DNA of 64,000 nucleotides from Neoechinorhynchus agilis. Lineage: Eukaryota > Acanthocephala. The stretch is from contig CM121341.1 of NCBI GenBank assembly GCA_051530055.1, positions 14,260,001 to 14,324,000 of the forward strand, given 5' to 3'. Positions 10,627 to 22,900 of this stretch are shown here, piece by piece; position 1 is the stretch's first letter, and each line of letters starts with the position of its first letter. Both the position numbers and the translations under genes were made by a program. The notes under the pieces are model-generated. The model did no database searches. It saw only the letters and a program-made list of their open reading frames with translations, and had not been told where the DNA came from.

Positions 10627-12923
10627 CGATCTCATTTAGTTTACGAAAATACTATTCAAGTATTTGAATTTTAAACTTTGCGCCTACTCAGAATGCTCGC
10701 GTTGAACTCCAATAAGTTCTAGATGCTTGGGTTTATATTAAAAAAATTTAATATAGAGATGGAAATTATCTGATATCAATGAAATTGATGACGCCGCTGC
10801 CTTTATTGTTGAATGAATCTTCCTGCATTCCGATTTTCTTTCCTCATCAATCTCTCGCTGAACATAACGGTCATAGCAGTGCCTTTTCCTTGGCTCCATT
10901 GGCGTTCGTTGTTGAGGATCCGTATGGTCAACAGAATGTCTCCTCGTTTACGACTGCTGTTTTTTTCCTATCAGGTTGCTCGGACCGTCTGGATAAAACA
11001 TTGCTACTGTTGTCGACGTCGCGGATCGGACTGCGGTGCTTATATTTTGAACCCAATATTTGTAAAAAATCAACAATGGTCGGATATTTGTTGCAAATAA
11101 AAATATTTATCCGTTTACGGTGACTTTTGTTGTCCCTGCGTTCAAGAACCGCTTGGTACTGGCATAAAACCTCGAACTACCTTGAATTTCATAAAGTCAA
11201 AAGGATGCATTGTATTTTTGCACCTATGAAATCGATCTTGACAGAAAGTGTCTTTTTTATATAAAAACGTAAGGATGATACCACGGGTTGCAAGTATTAA
11301 AAAAATGCAAAGCAGTCAAAACGGGAATGATGTTTCTGTATTTATTACAATTGCTTACTCTAGAACGGTTCATTTGTGATGACGGCAATTTATGATCGCT
11401 TTTAGACTTCAAATCGTTTTTAAACTATGCCATAGATACTAAATTCTGCTCCCATATCAATAAAGGTATTAAAGATATCGCGATTCATAAAGCGCTCACC
11501 GTATCGATATCGATCACACTGCATAGTGTCAACATGGACGTATACCTCCATTAGCAAAGTGAAGCCGTACCTAAAAAATTGCTAGTGTTTTGGAACGATA
11601 GTTCTTATCCGTATACAAGATCATAAATGTTCTCGTCGAATATGACGACTTAATTTCTCTAGCTGATCAATGTTTTCGCAAATTCCAATAGTTTGTATCA
11701 ATTTATTGGTAAATTACTATTGCATCAGCCTGTATTTTCAAACGCTTTCTATCTCGTTTAAACGAATACATTTATTCATCTATATTGGTAACAATCGATA
11801 TTGACATTCAACTCTAAGTTATTTTATCTGTTATTTATTTTGCTCAGTCCTTAGACCCCAATTTAAAGGATCGCAGCATTTTACGCATGCAATTTACACT
11901 TTCATGTACATTGCTAAAATGTAGAAAATAGCTTATCATAACAGATACGCTTTCATTTTTCAAAATTTCTAAAATAATTTTTTTACAGTTATATTGTGCA
12001 AAAATATTTCCAAGTTGTTAGTTATTCTAATGCATTTTAAGTCCAGAAGTCAATAATAAGCTTTTATTTGCTACAAAAATGAGCAAGCAGCCAATAAAAG
12101 CAAGCCTCGACAGAACTTTTTGTACGATGATTCGATGACCTTAGCGATTTTTTTTGACAGATGTAGCGATGAATCGGTTGGATTATTTTCGCTTATAAAA
12201 ATACGCAGTAAATGAAAAAACCAGTATCTCCAAATCACTTTCATCATTACTAAAATCTTGTTGATTCAATTACAAAAATACCTTTTGGTTTTGTCGGAAT
12301 TCTAGTAAATTGTTTCTATTGGATAATCTTTACATATCTTTGCTTCGGATGCCATCGTCCTCTATCTCGAACGACAGATCCGAAGAGCAACTTTACAGAA
12401 TCGCGATTTTGTTGTTTTCGCGGCACAAACATCATCTTCCGGAAAACAAACACCCTTCACATACAATAAAGACATAAACCCAAAATTTATTAAGACTATT
12501 TTAAATCTTCAAAGGTTCAATCAGGAGAGAAAATCCGTAAAATAGATTTTACAAGATAGCTCTCCGGCGTATGATTTTTCTTTATATATTGAAGTAGACC
12601 AGGAAAGCAGCCAAGATCGCGTTGACTCATAACGAACTCGGCTACTTTATCTTCACTCACTCCTTTGATTTGAACAAGAAGTCGAGCAACGGCTTCTCGT
12701 ACGCTGATTCCGCCATCACGATTTATGATAGCGCGTTTTGCGTATTTTTCGTTAAAATTGTCGAGAGGAATTCGTTCCATCGATAAATTAAAATGTTTAT
12801 TCAAATATCTGGTCATTTCAGTAATTTATCGAGCTGTATCCGTGGGATTTCGGCAATATACTATTTGGAATCCATCCAGGACTAATGCATTCACGCAAGC
12901 CTGTTCAATTGTGGGTTTTTTAA
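10627..12923 (-). pseudogene. Truncated duplicate of the RBBP6-MUS81 locus
   Basis: Bases 10627-12923 repeat the locus at 19809-25101 but lack most of the RBBP6 gene. Bases 10627-10800 correspond to the RBBP6 3' flank and last codons, 10800-11036 to one internal 79-codon repeat unit, and from 11037 on the copy matches 23209-25101 almost base for base. This second part includes the intergenic region and the MUS81 C-terminal codons (12517-12816 reads TRYLNKHFNLSMERIPL and GGISVREAVARLL). Homology stops abruptly at about 12923/25101, inside the MUS81 nuclease coding exon. The copy therefore encodes neither protein. The near identity of the 1.9-kb part indicates a recent event. Confidence 0.85.
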
Positions 12924-12929
12924 ATCCGT

Positions 12930-13240
12930 CGACGAAATATTTGAAAATGATTTTTCAGCATTGTAAAATGTAAAAGTGGGTTTAGATGGTATCAGTTCTG
13001 GGCAATGCCGAAAAATGTGAACTCGAGAATCTCGTGTGATCGATTAATTTTGTAATTATTGGTTTCTGAAAAAGCTACAAAATAAGTGATTTTACGTGTA
13101 TTGAAAACCGAGCCCCAGTAAGAACAACATTATCGCTTATTTGTGTGTGATCCGATACACTGGGTCCGAACACGATGATTTCTCATAAGATTTATGTGAA
13201 AATCATCGAGCGGTGATTTTAGCAACCGAAAAGCGTTTAG
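12930..13240. repeat. Interspersed repeat, copy 1
   Basis: Matches 18225-18350 plus 18600-18790 and 26840-27380. Shared landmarks are GAAATATTTGAAAATGATTTTT, GCAATGCCGA.AAATGT, CTCGAGAATC, GTGTGATCGATTAAT and GATTTATGTGAAAATC. No coding content or terminal repeat was seen, so the class is unknown. Confidence 0.6.
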
Positions 13241-13289
13241 AACGCGCGTCCAAGAAAATTACAAAAAGGACGCGAAAATATGACCGTGT

Positions 13290-13480
13290 TTTATTATATT
13301 GAGTTTTTATTTACTACGTTGGAATGTAAAACATCAGTGTTTTCAAATGGGCTTCTAAACTAAAGCTAAACACGCAAGCCGAATACATGAACGCTTTTTA
13401 AGATATCAAGTTTTATTTTCTGTGTTAGAATGTAAAACATCAGTGTTTTCAAACGCGCGTCTACATTAAAGTTATTATTA
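13290..13480. repeat. Satellite array, left part
   Basis: About two units of a roughly 110-120 bp tandem repeat. The landmarks are GGAATGTAAAACATCAGTG, TTTTCAAACGCGCGTCTA and GCAAGCCGAATACATGAACG. The array resumes at about 17515 after the LINE insertion. Confidence 0.7.
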
Positions 13481-14004
13481 TTAAACTCACGCCTCATACA
13501 AACACACAAATCAGTTCCCTAATTCTTTAGTTTATGCGTCCCAGCATGTCCAGGGTCCAAGACAACTGTGAATTGAAGGACGATCTCTTAAATCCCTCAC
13601 AGCAGCCTCGAGTACCCTTTCTTATTATCTATTAATAATTATCATTTTCTTATCCTGAGCCTGTAAAAGAAAGAAGAGCGTAAAGAAATCACTTACCTCT
13701 TTCTTGTTTAATAGATTAGTGGAATTACTAGGTAAAAAACTAGAAGAGTTACTGTAAAATATTATATGAATTGAAGAGTTATATTTAAAATATTTATAGA
13801 TAGAATTAAGATTAGAGAAAAAAAGGATTTTAGACAAAAAAATTCTTGTTAAAAAGGAAAAAGAAGAGTTCCGTATCTATATTATTTCTAAGGAGAATAT
13901 TACTAAGCTTATTCAGCAAGGTACGATAAAATGAAAGCCTATTTTCAGGGGACCGGCCTCGTGCGAAAAAGCAAATGGAACCTCCTAAAAAGATTTTTAA
14001 AACT

Positions 14005-14793
14005 TTAAAGATAAAAAGAGAAGGGATGGAGAGCTTTTTTGCTCTTTTGATCACGATAATTGTTTTTGCCAAGTCTTTTAAGGGACGAGTTAATAAAAAT
14101 TCTATGATTCTTACAAGGGAAGTCTACATCTAAAATCCTGGAATGTGATCTAAAGTAGACATTAGGGAAATATAAATTAGATGTTAATTCATTAATTAGA
14201 AGCTCCCTCGAGACCAAGGTTTTAGTTAGTGGAATAAAGAAAGTTTTGTTACTATTTACGACCAGGTTGGCTTTCCTAAGTTCCGAAGACAAAGAATTCA
14301 TAAAATTAGCTATATTATTAGTTAGGATTGAAGATGTTCTAGCTTTACAAAATAGAAATATATCATCCGCATAAACTAGCGGATATATGGAAGAAGATTT
14401 CTTTAATTTTTTAAAAATATATATGAGGGCAATTAAGAATAAGATGAGCGGGAGGGGCGAGCCTTGAGAAACGCCATACCTAGAGAAAAATTTAGTGTGA
14501 GAAGGGTTCACCTCATAGTAAAATGACTTAGATTCCATAAGATAGTTGGTTTTGTAGATAAGATTTAGAGGAACCTTAAGATTAACTAAGGCCTGATAAA
14601 GGAAAGAGCGACCCAAGACGTCAAAAGCCTTATTAATATCCAACTGAATGAGAAGTTTTTGTAAATTAATAGCTTTATTCATAGAATTAAGAGAGAACAA
14701 AAGCGAAGTAACACCTTTACCCGAAATAAAACCATGAAAAGAGTCAGGTATAAGATTTCTAGAAACTAAAAAGTCATACAGCTTCCCGTTCAC
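14005..14793 (-). pseudogene. LINE reverse-transcriptase domain
   Basis: The 262-codon frame carries RT blocks in order: GFISGKGVTSLLFSL, LIQLDINKAFDVL (palm aspartate), GVSQGSPLPLILFLIAL and YPLVYADDIFLFC (YADD catalytic box). The frame is open across the whole palm, but the fingers and the endonuclease lie in other frames upstream. It belongs to the minus-strand LINE that splits the satellite array. Confidence 0.8.
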
Positions 14794-16461
14794 CGCTCTT
14801 TCTAAGCAAGAGACGATTGGGTTCTGTATGGATATGACTATAATGTGGGAAGCGTTAAAAATACGTCTTTTCGTCTTGGAAATAAAAAATTTCTTAACAA
14901 TATTAACGTTAAGGAGATCATTAAAATCAATTTTCGATAGACGAAGCCTATTAAAAAATCAATTGAACATCATAAGAAATAGAAGCAAAATTATTGGGTG
15001 AAGTGCAACTTATACTATAAGCCTTAGAGGGGTAGCTACCACTTCAAAATTCCATGAGAAAGACTTTTTATTATAGATAGGAAGTGGAGGAGAAGAACAT
15101 GCACTAAAAGTATGCGCCATCAAAATAGACTCGATTACTGTAGGATAAGATATAGAGCCAATCCAGTTGGATGCGTTTGCCTTCCAACAAACTGGTCTCC
15201 TGTTCAAAATACAGGACCAAGAATCCTTACCAAAAGGCTTAAGAGAGATCAGCTTCTTTTTGTCCAAAGAAACTTGATGATAAAACTTAGCCGTGTAAAA
15301 TTTTTTCATAAAGAAGTTTTTAAGAGGAGAGTTATTATACAAATCAGCTATAACAGTTTTTTTATAAAACATGTTGGCTTCATGACAGACAGGGGGTCGC
15401 TTGATCATAGACTTGATAATTAAATTTTTATGTACAAAAGTCAGATAAGGAGATAGAAGTATGTGAGTTCATAAAAGATAAGAGATCATTATTAAATTTC
15501 GATAAGCTTTGAGGATTAAAAACAAAAGTGTCCTTAAGAGAAATGCCATTAGATTTAAAAAGAATGAAGTCATGCCCTAACAATCTCTGTGACTGAAGTT
15601 GGGAAGCAGGATAGAATAGAATTGGAATTGACTTTTTAATAATTGCTCCATCCAAGAAGGTATGTCTATTGGATTTAACATTATGAAATGAAGAATATTT
15701 AGGGAGCAAAAAATTGTGAAACTTAAAAAGGGCCTAAAAGCATTTAAAAATTACTATTGAAATCGCCGACAATAAAGTCGGGATTCCAGCAACGGAGGAT
15801 ATGTATAAAAGATTTAGTAAAATTTCCAACATGTCTGGGTTGAATATACAAGTTGCAAATGATAAGAGTAGGAGAGAAAAAGGATGAGGTACCATAAAAG
15901 GGATTCTTAAAAGAAAGAATTTGCATTGCAAAAGAGATATTTTTAGTTTGAAAGAGAAGTTTAGAAGAGTGAAATTTAAGAATAAATGTTTGGAGTCCTC
16001 CAGAGAAGCTAATATGCTGATTGGTTGATGAGGAGCAAGGGAGAAGAATATGAAAATCATAATTATCGAAAAGAAACAATTTAGAAAAGCCGGTTTCTTG
16101 AAAACATAACATATCAAATATACAAGGAGTAAGAAAAACGGGAAGACGCGAAACCCTAGATGCATTATATGTAATGAAAGAGAAAGGAAAGTCCTTTAGA
16201 ATTGAAACTAGTCATTAATTAAATTTAGGACGTTTGGAATCAATAAATTCCAAGTTACGTGAAGATGGGGAAATATTCCTTTTAGAATGTTCACAGTCAA
16301 TCCAGTTTTTTAGAGAGTTAGGTTAGGTAATATAGACGAAGAGTTAGAGGAAGGGTCCGATACAGAACAATTATCAAGTTTGTAAAGAATCCAAGTAAGG
16401 ATGTCCTTAAGCAAGGAGACTTCTTTACCGGTACCAAGTGGAGAATTAGAGAGGGAAGATA

Positions 16462-17404
16462 CTAAACTATCAAAAAAGATTTTTCCGGAGGTTTAATGGG
16501 AAGCTTAGAGTTGTAACCATTATAGGAAGATTGAGTCTTCAACTCCTTAGAGGAAAAGCCGTCCGGAGAGAGAGGAGTTTGATGAGGATAGATTTCTCTA
16601 TTATTTTTATTATAGTAGACCCGCTGCTTCGATGATAAGGAATCGTAAAAGTATTTTTGCGCGAACTTGCAAGAACGCGCAAAGGCCGGATGACTCTTGC
16701 CATAGCTTGCACAAGTGGCAGAATCAGAGTGAGAGCAGGATGATTTGTGGTGAGGACCTGCACAAAAGATGCATCTGGGGGAAATACACAGTCCGATTCG
16801 TGGTGCCTCCATCTAGAACACCTCTGACAGATTATAAAATTATAGTCTTATATCGGTCGAATGTGACCCAGTATGAAAAGAAGCCCCTGCCGGAGTTAGC
16901 CAAACTCTCGGCGACATTGATAGTGGCTGAACATAGGATGGCGTAGGCGGAAGTGGCATTGGGTCTAAATAAATATTTGACCAGTCTAATTCCTAACTCA
17001 TCCTCAATTTTTGCGAAAGTCAGCAGTATCCAAGTCTTGAGGAGGATTAGGTCAATAGACTGTATGCTTAAATCCCCCAACATCTTAGAAAAGAGGTCTT
17101 TGCCTGTCACGTCGAACAATACAAATAGAATGTGAAATTTAGTCACCGAGAACCTCTTAATCAGAAAATTCATCGACTTCTCTCGACCACTAGGCTGTAG
17201 GTACTTCTCGTAGTAATTACGCGAAAAATACGAGGGGGATTTAATACCCATGGCTTCCTTGTGAATTTTAATAACAAAGTCTTCTTTTCTAACCGGACGC
17301 TTAAACTTTGATGCGTCAATAGAATGTTCCATCTGATCCCCTTGGGAAACGTGTGCACAATCACTCAAAACCTCACAATCATTCAGGGAGGATAGTAGGT
17401 ACAA
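16462..17404 (-). pseudogene. LINE ORF1 (gag-like, zinc knuckles)
   Basis: Two overlapping frames. The first (17404-16832, 190 codons) is a globular gag-like region containing GREKSMNFLIKRFSVTKFH. The second (16812-16462) has cysteine/histidine spacing CIFCAGPHHKSSCSH followed by CASYGKSHPAFARSC, i.e. two CCHC-like knuckles. ORF1 proteins of this LINE group bind RNA for retrotransposition. The change of frame between the two parts shows it is broken. Confidence 0.65.
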
Positions 17405-17514
17405 ACCTTAAACTGGACATGTCCGAATTAAAGTTGATCTGTTGATTGAAAGGAGCGCAATTTGCATCGACGAAACAGTGCTCATTCCCTAACTCTTTTG
17501 CTGTTTTTCGATGA

Positions 17515-18060
17515 CATTAAAGTGAAGCATGCAAGCCGAATGCATGAAGGGTTTTTAAAATATAGAGTTTTCATTTTCTATGTTGGAATATAAAATATCA
17601 GTGTTTTCGAACGCGTTACTAAATTGAGTTGTAAAATGAAAACTGAAAATGCTAACGGTTTTTAAAATATCAAGCTTCGATTTCCTGTTTTGGAATGTAA
17701 AACATCTTGATTTTCAATAAATTAAATAAGAACGTGCTAACCGAATTTCAGTAAAGGTTTTTCAAATATCAAGTTTTGATTTTCGGTGTTGGAATGTAAA
17801 ACAACAGTTTTTACAAACGCGCGTCTAAATTGAAATGAGGCATGCAAACCGAATGCTTGAACTGCTTTTCAAATATCATATTTTTATGTTCTTTTTTTTA
17901 ATGTTAAATATCAGTGTTTTAAAAAGAGCGTCTAAATTGATTTGAAATTCAAAAAGCGAACAGAATAATGCGTTTTAAAATGTCGATTTTTATCCTATTT
18001 AGAAATTTAAAACATCATTTTTTTTAGAAATGCGCGTCTAAATTAAAGTTAAAAGAGCGA
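17515..18060. repeat. Satellite array, right part
   Basis: About five units of the same 110-120 bp tandem repeat as at 13.3 kb. They begin with TTAAAGTGAAGCATGCAAGC and carry the repeated TTGGAATGTAAAACA and AAACGCGCGTCTAAATT landmarks, with increasing divergence to the right. Confidence 0.7.
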
Positions 18061-18224
18061 ACACATGAAATTATTTCCAAATGTTTAGTTATCTTTATTA
18101 AATCACAACAAATTTATTAATCTTGAAGTCTCCTTTGTGTTACATTCAAAGATGCGTATTTTGAACGTTAGTTTAAAAAAATCTTTTAATAAGGAAGCTT
18201 ATATATACACTCCTACTGTTAGCG

Positions 18225-18790
18225 TTGCGAAATATTTGAAAATGATTTTTCAGCTTGGCAAAATATAAAAAAGACCTGAAATGGCAACGTTTGTGTGCAA
18301 TGCCGATAAATGTCAACTCGAGAATCGTGTGTGATCGATTAATGTTACAATTATTGATTCTCAATGGCGAATTGTAGCACACTCGAGTTTTATTGAAATC
18401 AACCTTGCGAATTTTCAAGGCCTCAGCCTCGTCGATACGGTCCGCGCACCCGAGTCAAGACTACCAACTTAGGTACCCCCACTTCATCCATTTTAGATGC
18501 TTGAAAAGGAGGCGGAGGCCTTGAAAATTCGCGAGGTTGATTTCAATAAAACTCCAGTGTGTTACAATTCGCCATTGAGAATACACATCCATTCGAAGGA
18601 ACAATTGGATAGAAGTATTTATTGCTGAAAAAGTAACAAAATTAATTATTTTACATATTGTGAATTCCGAGTCACACCAAGGAATACATTATAAAACATT
18701 TTCATGTGATGCGGTAAATTGGGTCGGGGCGTTATAATTCCTTATAGGATTTATGTGAAAACCGAGCAGCTTTGAATTTTGTCAACCGAA
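18225..18790. repeat. Interspersed repeat, copy 2 (split by a foldback)
   Basis: Same family as 12930-13240 and 26840-27380. The unit is interrupted by the foldback element at 18357-18582, so 18225-18356 and 18600-18790 are its two halves. Confidence 0.6.
18357..18582. mobile_element. Foldback element with ~75-bp terminal inverted repeats
   Basis: The left end starts ATTCTCAATGGCGAATTGTA and runs to AAGGCCTC. The right end is its reverse complement, GAGGCCTTGAAAATTCGC to TACAATTCGCCATTGAGAAT. The arms match over about 75 bp with few differences and surround about 75 bp of unrelated sequence. No protein is encoded, so it is a MITE-like or foldback element, and young given the arm identity. 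Confidence 0.8.
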
Positions 18791-18799
18791 AAGCACGTT

Positions 18800-19800
18800 T
18801 GCAGACATTATTTTCAATCTTTTTCAGATATCAGCACATTTATAAATCTTTACGTGTGTCGGCGTGCTATTTTCACCGATTGTAATTGTTTGAATAGGTT
18901 TTACTGTTTTATGAAACTCCATAAACGTTTCGCATTGTTTCAACTCAGGATTCACTGCCCGTGGAAGGATCATTCTTTTACGGAAGCTGCTAGAATTTCC
19001 TTCATTTAATGCGTAACCACTCACTTTGATAGTTTTGCTTTTATCCCCGCGAAGACGTTTTTGAACTCGAAGCTCCGCGAAAAATTTACCTTTGCGACTG
19101 ACGCTTTACAAAGCGACTCCCGAAAAATCACATACGTTTTCTCTTCAACTTGTGCTCGATGGAGGATTATTTTGTTTGGTTATTTTCATCGATTTTAATT
19201 TTGGCGAACGAGCTGTTATTTTTTTCAAAACGAGATATTCGCCTAATCCACTTTTATCAGAGTTTTTTTCATTCAGATGATTTCCTTTAAACATTGAGAC
19301 TTGTGCTAGCGGATAGTTATGGCAAAAGTTTTGAAACTCTAAACTTGAGAGAATCATCTGCTCTCTGATCGACTGACAGCGTAGCCAAACTGTGCCAATA
19401 TGGAAAATGAATGACAATCCAGCAGAATGCTGTAATTATCACTCGATCCGACTTTAATCGCATGCTATCAAGATATGGAGGGTATCCTCGACAAGAGAAT
19501 TCCCGGAATCGTAGACTTAACTGCATGCAATTAAAGCAGCGCAACAGATATGGCGTAGCCCAGATCAGGGACAAGTCCTTGATGAAGAACCAAAAGGCTA
19601 ACAAAAAGTGATGATTCCAAACGCCACACGCTGACCTTCGGGCTTCCAGGCCGAACTTAGAGCAAGCCTTCGTCCTCGAAACATTGAAGAGATAAGCAAA
19701 AGTCTACATAGCTAATGTACGGGATAAAGGCTAAAGCAAGAATTTTATTGACATTTTTCTTTTGATATTTACAAATCTTAGATTAAGATAATTGGTATAC
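18800..19800. other. No convincing gene
   Basis: Short open frames occur on both strands, none with a recognisable domain. It precedes the 3' flank of RBBP6. Confidence 0.4.
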
Positions 19801-19956
19801 AAGGCAAGGGGATCTCATATAGTTTACGAAAATACTCTTCAATTACATGAACTTTAGAATATGCTCGCGATGATCTTCGAATTAATATTAACCCAAAAAA
19901 GTTTTCATTGAGTTTATATTGTAATTTTTTAATACAAGGATGGAAATTATTTGATA

Positions 19957-22900
19957 TCAATAAAATTGATGACGCCGGTGCTTGTGGCGAAAGTCATCAA
20001 AATTTCGTCTCAAAGGCTTTGTGTTGTCCTTAAATTTGTTCCTGCAGTCATTTTGTCGATGGATATCATGGTCATCGCAGTGCCTTTTCCTCAGCTCCAT
20101 TGGCGTTCGCTGTTCAGGATCCGTATGGTCCACAGAACGTCTCCTCGTTTCTGACTGTTGTTTTTTCTTATCAGGTTGCTCGGACCGTCTTGTGGATGGA
20201 GAAATATAGCCACTTGCGTCCACGCGGCGGATCGGAGTGGGGTGCTTTATTGTTGAACGAATATTCTGGCGTTGGTATTTCCTTTCCTCAGCAGTCTCTG
20301 GATGAATATCACTGTCATCGCAGTGCCTCTTCCTCGGCTCCATTGGCGTCTGCTGTTCGGGATCCGTGCGGTCCACAGAACGTTTGATCGTCTCCGACTG
20401 CTGTTTTTTCTTATCAGGTTGCTCGGACCCTCTTCTGGATCGAGAAACATCGCCAGAGACGTTGACGCCTGGGATAGGACTGCAGAGCTTGATTGTTGAA
20501 CGAATCTTCCTGCATTCCGATTTTCTTTCCTCATCAATCTCTCGCTGAGCATCACGATCATCGCAGTGCCTTTTCCGCGGCTCCATTGGCGTTTGCTTTT
20601 GATGATGCCTACGGTCCAAATGATTTGTCGTTTCTGACTGCTGTTTTTTCTTATCAGGTTGCTCGGAGCGTCTTCTGGAATAAACATTAGTACTATTGTC
20701 GAAGTCGCGGATCGGAGTTGGGTGCTTTATTGTTGAACGAATCTTCCTGCATTCCGATTTTCTTTCCTCATCAATCTCTCGCTGAGCATCACGATCATCG
20801 CAGTGCCTTTTCCGCGGCTCCATTGGCGTTTGCTTTTGATGATGCCTACGGTCCAAATGATTTGTCGTTTCTGACTGCTGTTTTTTCTTATCAGGTTGCT
20901 CGGAGCGTCTTCTGGAATAAACATTAGTACTGTTGTCGAAGTCGCGGATCGGAGTTGGGTGCTTTATTGTTGAACGAATCTTGCTGCATTCCGATTTTAT
21001 TTCCTCATTAATCACTCGCTGGATATCGCGGTCATCGCAGTGCCTTTTCCTTGGCTCCATTGGCGTTCGCTGTCGGGATACCTTGTGATTCACAGAACGT
21101 CTCCTAGTTTCTATCTGCTGTATTTTATTACCCAGCTGCTTGGACCATTTTCTTGATGGAGAAATATCGCCACTGTCGTCTACGCTATGATTCGGACTAT
21201 GGTGCTTTATTATTGGACGATTCTCTTGGCGTTTGGATTTCCGTTCCTTGCCAGTCTCTCGCTGAGCATCATTCTCATTTTGCGCTCCTGATTGTACAGT
21301 TGAACCAGGATCATTTTTATCACTCAGGAGGCTTACCAGGCCCTGCGATTCAGACTCTATGGCCTTCTTATTACTTTGTATTGCTCGGCTACTGGATAGC
21401 AAAACTTCCTCTATCAAATCGACGCTTGTGTTGGTGCCATCATGTTCTCTTCGTGGACGCTTCCGGTCGCGTTCAGATTCTTCACGATTTGGTTTTCGTT
21501 GTCTGCCTTGTGGTCCACATTCCGTGTCTTTTGTGTATCTGGACGAATACTCTTGCTTTTCAGATTCACATTCCTCCAATGGACTGAGATCAAACCGAAA
21601 TCTTCGTCGCCACGTACTGTTTAAGTAATTGTTTCTTTTCTTAAATCTTCCAAACCTCCGTCGACATCGCATTGGATATTGTGTTGGTGGATAAGACCCT
21701 GATTCGTGAGCTTCATTTACTTTGCAGTTGACCGCAACGGTAGCAGCAACCAATACTTCATGCTCTTCATCAGTCAGTTGCTGGTTTTTCGCCAGAAAGT
21801 CATCGATGAATTTTTCCACATCTTCTATCGTAGGGCGAAATTCTACGGGATTTTCAATTTTTGTTGTTTCTTTAGGCGACGTGACTTTTTTAACCGGACC
21901 ATTCCACGTTGCATCGATCCATTCCTGTTCTAGTTGCCGATAATGATCGACAATATCACAGGCAGCATCGTTCCTAACGGTATCTGCCACTTCTTTGTCC
22001 TTTGCCTTACAGGACGGGCAATAACCGAACTCTATTAAATGCTTTACAAGGCAAATTCGACAGTAAGTCGCACCGCAACAATTCATCATTGTTGGCTCCT
22101 CAATTAAATTCCAGCACATTTCACATCTGAGCTCATTTAGCTTCTCAGGACGCTCATCTTCATCATCCGGATCTCGGTCTTGTTTTCGTTTTGTCGGGTG
22201 GAACACTGCTTCCGCAGCAGTTCTTGTAATCGCATAAGTTCCTCGCGGTGTTAAATAGCAGCCAGGAACGTATTCGGTGAGTTCTATAAGTTCACTTCTC
22301 GGAATTCCCGTAGCCATCTTCACTTGAGTTATTGGAGGAAGGCTCGTGTTTGGGATTTTCGTTTCCGGAAAGTTGGACAGAATCATTGGACAAAGGTGTT
22401 TAAAGTGTCCCGGGCGATTACATCGATTGCAGATATATGAACCGCGTGGCACCGCCGATGGGTATCCTTGATCTCCTTCGGAAACCTGATACTGAATGCG
22501 TAACCTGAAATTTGCTGTGGCTTTTAGAATATCTTGATTTCCAGGCTGAGCAGCCAAACTGTTTGGGTTGATGGGTTCAGGTTTTTTGATTGGATATCTT
22601 GTTGCACAAACTACTCGGTCCCCAAAGTCGTGTTTATCTAATGCAGTTGTCCAGAATTTAGTGCCAGCCTGAGCATCAAGATGCTTTTTGTATTCTTCAC
22701 TCATTTTGTTGTTGTTTATATCCATTGGTTCGATGACCCACATTGGTTCGTTGACCTTCTGCTGCTTTCGTTGTAAAATTCGGACCAACAAGCTGTCTTT
22801 TTTTGCCGGTCGACGAGTGATTTTTACTTTGGAACCAGCCTTAAGAGATTCCTTGTGTGAAACATAAGTGTATTCCTTCTCAGTATCAGTTACGATAAAT

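Larger units (their letters stand above)
13620..17420 (-). mobile_element. Jockey/CR1-like LINE (LINE-1 of this window)
   Basis: Minus-strand LINE inserted between two parts of one satellite array. From its 5' end it holds a gag-like ORF1 (17404 down to about 16460) ending in cysteine/histidine knuckles, an AP-endonuclease (NLYIQPRHVGNF and FIVGDFNSNF near 15750-15860) and an RT domain (about 14000-14800). The endonuclease-to-RT part is spread over several frames (15744-16112, 15428-15709, 15010-15408, 14005-14793), so at least three frame breaks have accumulated and it should be inactive. The Jockey/CR1 superfamily assignment rests on the ORF1 knuckles plus AP-EN plus RT order. It is related to the 37-41.3 kb LINE: both have FYYE before the QGSPL block. 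Confidence 0.8.
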
